Below, one piece after another: positions 62,001 through 64,000 of a DNA stretch of 64,000 nt. Source of the stretch: Gordionus sp. m RMFG-2023 (lineage: Eukaryota; Nematomorpha; Gordioida; Chordodea; Parachordodidae); contig NC_088776.1 of the NCBI RefSeq assembly GCF_954871325.1, positions 45,030,569 through 45,094,568 on the forward strand. Direction: 5' to 3'. The notes below the pieces were generated by a model, which had not been told where the DNA came from, ran no database searches, and was given only the letters and a program-made list of their open reading frames with translations. The position numbers and the translations under genes were made by a program. Numbering within the stretch: position 1 is the first letter of the stretch; each line of letters begins with the position of its first letter.

Positions 62001-64000
62001 CATAGGAGTCACTGCACACTATATAGATCCAACAAGTTTGGAAAGAAAAAATGTAGCGTTGGCTTGTAGAAGAATGACTGGTAGTCATACATATGATAAA
62101 ATAGCAAAAAATTTACAAGATATAGCAAAGGATTATTGCATACAAAATAAAATCTCAAAGAGCATTACTAATAATGCCAAAAACTTTATTAAGTCTTTTA
62201 GGTTTATTTTATTATAAATATAAACATAATATTACTTATTTATAATAGAGTTTTCAAGCCAATTGAAAATATTAGTGAATCCATAGATGATCTGGAAGAT
62301 GAAGAAACAGTTGCACCAATATCAATATCAGATCTTTATACTACTGCTCAGGATTTTGTAATATCAGAATCATAAACTTGTGTAAGAAAACCAATAATTT
62401 AATATCCGATTTTTTTCAGTATCCCACAGCAGGAGATATGATTGTTAATGATTTAAATTCTGATAATCAACAAATTTTAAATATTTTTTCAAAAATGAAT
62501 GCCGAGATAGATTTTAGTGTTTTTAAACAATATCCTGTTATAAAAATGTTATTCATTAAATATAACACCACAATCCCTTCCAGCGCCCCTGTTGAAAAAC
62601 TTTTTAGTATAGCTAAAAATGTCTTTGCAGATAAACGAGGATGTATTAATGACCAAAATTTTGAAAATATTTTATAACTGAAATCTAATAATTATTTATA
62701 AATTATAATCATTTAATCATATTTTATATTATTTTATTAATGATATATAATAATTATTTATATTAATCATATATTATATTAATATCTAAAAATCATTATT
62801 TTACTTATATTTTGATAAATGTGATATCGAGTCAATAAATTTTTTAGATCATTTCATTAATTTTCACAATAGAATCCTAATTTAGGTTTATTCAAACCTT
62901 ATCTAAGAGTATAATAAAAAATGTATCTCTATCTAGATACATTTTAAATTGTATCTGTATCTAGATAACTTTTTAGAAGCTGTATCTGTATCTAGATAAA
63001 TTTTTAGACGATGTATCTGTCTCTGTATCTAGATCCATTTAAAAGTATCTTTTAACAACTCTGCAAAATAATATATTATAGGTAAACTTCGCCTTCCTCG
63101 TTTAGTAAGTCCAAAGGATCCTCATCTTTATTGATAGAATATTTGATTCTTAAATATTTGCTAAAACCCTTGGTTCCATCTTGTCTTGGTCCATTTTGAA
63201 GATTAAGTTTATTAATAATCGTTGGAACCACCATATCTATCTATAAATATAAATTAGAAAATAAATTATATCAAATTTATTACCTTAATCCAGTTTTCTA
63301 AGGATTTATTAGATGTTCCACACCAACCAACAGCAGAATTGAAACGTATTGAAGATTTATTAATGTTTTCATTAGAAGAAATAATTTGAAAATCCTCAAT
63401 TTTACCATTTTCAAAACCTAGTGGATAAAGATTGCTCGAACAATCTAAAAGTATATTCATTATAAATCTGTAATTTATTATGAACCCAAATTGTGTTTGT
63501 ACCCAGAAAGGCATTCGCATATAAAACCTCCATTTTTGTTTGAACACTGTGATCCAATGGAACATGTATCTTTAGTTATCGGGTTTGAACACTCATCAAT
63601 GTCTAAAAAAATAATATCTAAATTAATACAAATTATAAAACAAACCCATGCACATTGGGATTTCGGATAGTAAGCCGTTTGATAGACATTTGATTGTTTT
63701 TATATCATTTTTTACAATGTACCCTTTGTGGCATGTAATATCCAATGTTTTGTTAAACTCTACCCATTTAGGATTTGATCTTGTATAATATCCATTGGTA
63801 ATATCGGGTAATTGAGAACACTTTACAGCTATATTAATTAATAGAAATAATATAATTGACTTAACAATTTATACCTTCACAAATAGGTGGAGAATCAGAC
63901 CAGGTACCATTAGAGGAACAAAGGGTAACAGGAGGTCCTAGAAGTTTATAACCGGGATTGCAATTAAAGCTTAATAATGTTCCATAAGTAGTACCATCCC
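34227..64000 (-). CDS. Uninflatable/SVEP1-like transmembrane receptor (3' 43 exons)
   Basis: Forty-three minus-strand exons, about 9.8 kb of coding sequence (about 3,270 codons), join in phase. The 5' part lies beyond 64000. The order CCP-CCP-cbEGF-F5/8C-cbEGF-CCP(x4)-F5/8C-HYR-HYR-CCP-GCC2/GCC3-EGF array-LamG-HYR-CCP-GCC2/GCC3-EGF-TM-tail is that of Drosophila Uninflatable (apical receptor needed for tracheal inflation and able to modulate Notch) and resembles vertebrate SVEP1, which lacks the membrane anchor. Drosophila Uif is about 3,500 aa, so most of the protein is here. Minimum introns are about 45 nt. Introns at 45457-55118 and 60863-63087 are enlarged by transposons. No disabling change was found in the exons, so the gene appears active. 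Naming as uif orthologue is inferred from architecture; a paralogous SVEP1-like protein is the main alternative. Confidence 0.8.
35132..36674 (-). CDS. Receptor exons 36-41: GCC2/GCC3 repeats and juxtamembrane EGFs
   Basis: Exons: 36481-36674 (linker), 36233-36436 ([20 protein letters not shown]), 35783-36184 (two GCC2/GCC3 units: [36 protein letters not shown]), 35581-35739 ([18 protein letters not shown]), 35286-35534 (two cbEGFs: [34 protein letters not shown]) and 35132-35239 (final [19 protein letters not shown]). The intron before the last exon is 46 nt. Phase 1 to phase 1 joining selects its acceptor at 35240. Confidence 0.87.
36721..39242 (-). CDS. Receptor exons 33-35: HYR, CCP-like and spacer with dibasic site
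   Basis: Exons 39087-39242 and 38674-39030 encode a HYR split by an intron ([33 protein letters not shown]) followed by a CCP-like part ([35 protein letters not shown]). Exon 36721-37150 is a spacer of about 143 aa with a helical segment ([19 protein letters not shown]) and the basic cluster [10 protein letters not shown], a possible proprotein-convertase site. Intron 37151-38673 contains a fold-back element and a GGCCCGG-type hAT fragment. Confidence 0.82.
37240..37450. repeat. Degenerate GGCCCGG-type hAT fragment in intron
   Basis: CCAGCCCAGCCCC, CCAGCCCGGCCCGATT and TTTGCACGGCACGG words separated by A/T tracts repeat the subterminal design of the 48805-50608 hAT. Ends are lost. Confidence 0.55.
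38071..38536. mobile_element. Fold-back MITE in intron
   Basis: Inverted arms of about 70 bp contain TTTAAAGGGATCATGACTAT, CCGGGATCTTCACGGGAT on the left and the exact complement at 38463-38536. The centre has a direct duplication of a 54-bp unit (AAAAAATTAGGGTTGATAAT, AATACGGGATTATCACG) at 38139-38246. The arms match almost perfectly, so it may be recent. It lies in the intron between receptor exons 34 and 35. Confidence 0.8.
39342..40268 (-). CDS. Receptor exons 30-32: LamG/pentraxin domain and short Cys module
   Basis: Exons 40103-40268 ([35 protein letters not shown]) and 39550-40042 ([40 protein letters not shown]) make one laminin-G/pentraxin-like beta-sandwich. The GLWHH and VNLWDR motifs are characteristic. 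A lysine/arginine-rich insertion ([16 protein letters not shown]) interrupts the domain. Exon 39342-39504 ([35 protein letters not shown]) is a CCP-like remnant module typically found after LamG in this family. Confidence 0.85.
40547..45456 (-). CDS. Receptor exons 20-29: GCC2/GCC3 then EGF-like array
   Basis: Exons: 45292-45456 (GCC2/GCC3: [20 protein letters not shown]), 45031-45222, 44849-44975, 44436-44578, 44182-44382, 43902-44130, 43674-43807, 42279-42472, 40936-41060 and 40547-40858. Together they encode about 14 EGF-like repeats, many of the calcium-binding type ([42 protein letters not shown]). Such tandem cbEGFs form rigid rods and in Notch/Delta-type proteins mediate ligand contact. 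Most exons begin and end in phase 1, the usual pattern for exon-shuffled EGFs. The 41.1-42.3 and 42.5-43.7 kb introns hold old repeat debris. Confidence 0.9.
42540..42665. repeat. Degenerate GGCCCGG-type hAT fragment in intron
   Basis: CTCAGCCCGGATTC, CTCGGTCCAG, TTGCCCGCCCCGGG and ATGGCCCAGATTAACCCG words, each followed by A/T tracts. Same design as the full hAT at 48805 but too decayed to delimit. Confidence 0.5.
46325..46638. mobile_element. Nested GGCCGGGC MITE in hAT-A copy 2
   Basis: Starts CAGAGACCTGCAGGCCC and ends CTTCGGCAGGCCTCTG. Same insertion point in the transposase frame as in copy 1 (1878-2496) but half as long, because the internal GGCCGGGC tandem units have contracted or expanded. 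Confidence 0.8.
47597..47682 (+). repeat. 38-bp tandem duplication
   Basis: AATAAATATAATTAAATATA and the following TATTTAATATGAGATACG occur twice in direct succession inside hAT-A copy 2. Confidence 0.8.
48162..48804. mobile_element. hAT family A, diverged third copy (5' part)
   Basis: CAGGCGAGTAGACATGAATT followed by a G-rich run and the same order of words as hAT-A (AATCTTCTTTGCGGTTGGGC near 48475), at clearly lower similarity. The 48805-50608 hAT interrupts it, and its right end could not be located. Confidence 0.55.
49556..49951 (-). pseudogene. hAT transposase, C-terminal part
   Basis: A 131-codon frame includes [56 protein letters not shown]. This is the hAT family C-terminal dimerisation domain (WWxxxxxxyPxLxxLAxxxLxIPASSAxxERxFSxxGxIxxxRRxxLxxxxxxxLxFL), nearly perfect. 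The N-terminal BED finger and catalytic region are absent or frameshifted (50.0-50.4 kb holds a tandem duplication), so the copy is not autonomous. Confidence 0.88.
50128..50308 (+). repeat. About 100-bp tandem duplication
   Basis: GATATTCCTTTATTTGATTG and TTAGATATGAATTATAAAAA segments occur twice (50128-50207 and 50229-50308) with few differences, inside the 48805-50608 hAT. Confidence 0.8.
51636..51858. mobile_element. hAT MITE, 223 bp, perfect TSD
   Basis: Ends TAGTGTTGTTAAATGGCTC and AGCCGTTTAACAACACTA form inverted repeats, extended by GAGCCGATTTTTTAAAACGG against CCGTTTTTAAAAATCGGCTC. GGCTTGGG is duplicated exactly at 51628-51635 and 51859-51866. The 8-bp TSD and terminus place it with hAT elements. 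The whole element can fold into one hairpin. Confidence 0.92.
52007..52085 (+). repeat. 24-bp tandem repeat, 3 units
   Basis: AAATTTTATTCTAAATATAA plus AATT repeated three times in the right arm of the fold-back element. It produces a [14 protein letters not shown] chance frame. Confidence 0.85.
52441..55000. mobile_element. hAT transposon with GATACAGATAC subterminal words
   Basis: Begins CAGAGTTGGTCAGGTCC and ends GGTACTGCCCAAATCTG. GTATTGGT is duplicated exactly at 52433-52440 and 55001-55008. Both subterminal regions (52465-52620 and 54825-54980) are dense in GATACAGATAC/AAGATACAAGATAC words. No transposase of its own survives in readable form. A second hAT remnant lies inside at about 53498-54256. 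Confidence 0.85.
53498..54256 (+). mobile_element. hAT remnant with ATCGGATCGG words, nested
   Basis: Left side GATGTGTCGATATTTTTTAT, CGGATCGCATCGGGCCGATA; right side GATATCGGATCGGTAATCGG and ATCGGATCAAATCGACCTCT, inverted with respect to each other. At 53754-53942 the plus strand reads [37 protein letters not shown], the hAT dimerisation end. Exact termini and TSD are uncertain. Confidence 0.65.
55119..56925 (-). CDS. Receptor exons 16-19: linker and GCC2/GCC3 repeats
   Basis: Exons 56705-56925 and 56088-56352 encode a cysteine-poor mixed-helix linker ([36 protein letters not shown]) like that preceding the ephrin-receptor-like repeats in this family. Exons 55338-55496 ([20 protein letters not shown]) and 55119-55289 ([20 protein letters not shown]) are GCC2/GCC3 ephrin-receptor-like cysteine repeats. 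The following intron is the 9.7-kb transposon-filled one. Confidence 0.85.
57043..58180 (-). CDS. Receptor exons 13-15: two HYR domains and a CCP
   Basis: Exon 57923-58180 is a complete HYR (hyalin repeat) domain: [16 protein letters not shown], then PRAIDNFG, then [14 protein letters not shown]. Exon 57588-57860 is a second [12 protein letters not shown], then [17 protein letters not shown]. Exon 57043-57246 is a CCP ([19 protein letters not shown] to [13 protein letters not shown]). The intron 57247-57587 contains a repeat fragment and poly-C/poly-G runs. HYR domains are immunoglobulin-like folds that usually accompany CCPs in adhesion proteins. Confidence 0.9.
58222..60001 (-). CDS. Receptor exons 8-12: CCP repeats and second F5/8C
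   Basis: Exons 59816-60001 ([17 protein letters not shown] to WDHSVPVCE), 59370-59732 (enlarged CCP-like module, [14 protein letters not shown] to GSAPKCPR, about twice the usual 60 aa), 59083-59280 ([17 protein letters not shown] to NFGSLLCIG), 58743-58987 ([21 protein letters not shown]; then the start of a discoidin fold) and 58222-58699 (rest of F5/8[39 protein letters not shown]). Only short introns separate these exons. Confidence 0.88.
60404..64000 (-). CDS. Receptor exons 1-7: CCP, CCP, cbEGF, F5/8C, cbEGF
   Basis: Exons 63875-64000 (partial [14 protein letters not shown] and WSDSPPICE), 63646-63828 ([17 protein letters not shown] to LSEIPMCMG), 63486-63602 (calcium [11 protein letters not shown] to CLSGYK), 63284-63444, 63088-63240 and 60697-60862 (one F5/8C domain: [42 protein letters not shown]), and 60404-60595 (calcium [20 protein letters not shown]). 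The F5/8C domain probably binds glycans or lipids, as in discoidins. Its third exon is separated from the second by the 2.2-kb hAT at 60898-63063. Confidence 0.9.
60898..63063 (+). mobile_element. BED-type hAT transposon in receptor intron, perfect TSD
   Basis: Begins CTGAGTTGTTAAAGTATC and ends GATACTT-type complement TTTTAACAACTCTG. CAAAATAA is duplicated exactly at 60890-60897 and 63064-63071. Both ends carry GTATCTGTATCTAGATA words (60908-61020 and 62920-63045). The plus strand holds a largely readable transposase. It occupies the intron between the second and third exons of the first F5/8C domain, antisense to the host gene, 24 bp from the splice donor. Confidence 0.93.
61410..62677 (+). 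pseudogene. BED-hAT transposase, disrupted in few places
   Basis: Parts in order: a BED finger ([20 protein letters not shown], then VKHL; about 61435-61500), a helical region ([51 protein letters not shown]; 61700-61920), catalytic segment ([52 protein letters not shown]; 61993-62205) and the dimerisation end ([35 protein letters not shown]; to 62677). The usual D of TDNAxNFxKAF is N here. Stops and frame changes separate the parts. Some gaps (61920-61980, 62217-62250) could be small introns. Confidence 0.8.

Overview
The window is very AT-rich eukaryotic DNA with short GT-AG introns (several about 46 nt) and a high density of DNA transposons. The host genes are animal genes. The largest one matches the arthropod receptor Uninflatable, so I infer an invertebrate, probably an arthropod. 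A crustacean with an AT-rich, hAT-rich genome such as a copepod would fit, but the species cannot be read from the sequence.

Layout. 1-4.5 kb: a fold-back element whose two inverted arms are tandem repeats of a 15-bp TAGAGAATGATTTTA-type word, with hAT elements at its centre. 6.5-11.9 kb (+): a two-exon Popeye-domain (POPDC/Bves-like) gene whose intron holds a hAT remnant. 13.0-16.0 kb: a decayed hAT. 16.4-16.8 kb: a MITE carrying a tRNA-derived SINE. 19.2-19.8 kb (-): COX17 followed 12 bp later by DPH3. 20.1-20.5 kb: 3' end of an RTE-like LINE. 21.5-24.4 kb: a second copy of the SINE-carrying MITE, split by a 2.5-kb long-TIR transposon with a perfect 8-bp TSD. 25.1-28.6 kb: a DUF4371-type hAT relic, then a non-coding LTR element with nearly identical LTRs. 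30.8-32.2 kb: a degraded LINE reverse transcriptase with an unusual C-terminal region.

34.2-64.0 kb (-): the last 43 exons, about 3,270 codons, of an Uninflatable/SVEP1-like single-pass membrane protein. Its 5' end lies beyond position 64000. From N to C the exons encode CCP, calcium-binding EGF, F5/8C (discoidin), CCP repeats, a second F5/8C, two HYR, CCP, GCC2/GCC3 cysteine repeats, an EGF array, a LamG/pentraxin domain, HYR plus CCP, a spacer with a dibasic site, more GCC2/GCC3 repeats, EGFs, one transmembrane helix and a tyrosine-rich cytoplasmic tail. Exon phases agree at every junction I checked, so the gene looks intact. One intron (45.5-55.1 kb) has swollen to 9.7 kb through nested hAT, MITE and fold-back insertions. 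Another (60.9-63.1 kb) holds a 2.2-kb hAT with perfect TSDs.

The transposons form several hAT families. Most carry a family-specific word repeated just inside the termini (GGCCCGG, GTATCTAGATA, ATCGGATCGG, GGAACG or AACCGGTATTAA-like). The nesting order can be read from TSDs at 16.4, 21.5-24.4, 45.9-55.0 and 60.9-63.1 kb.
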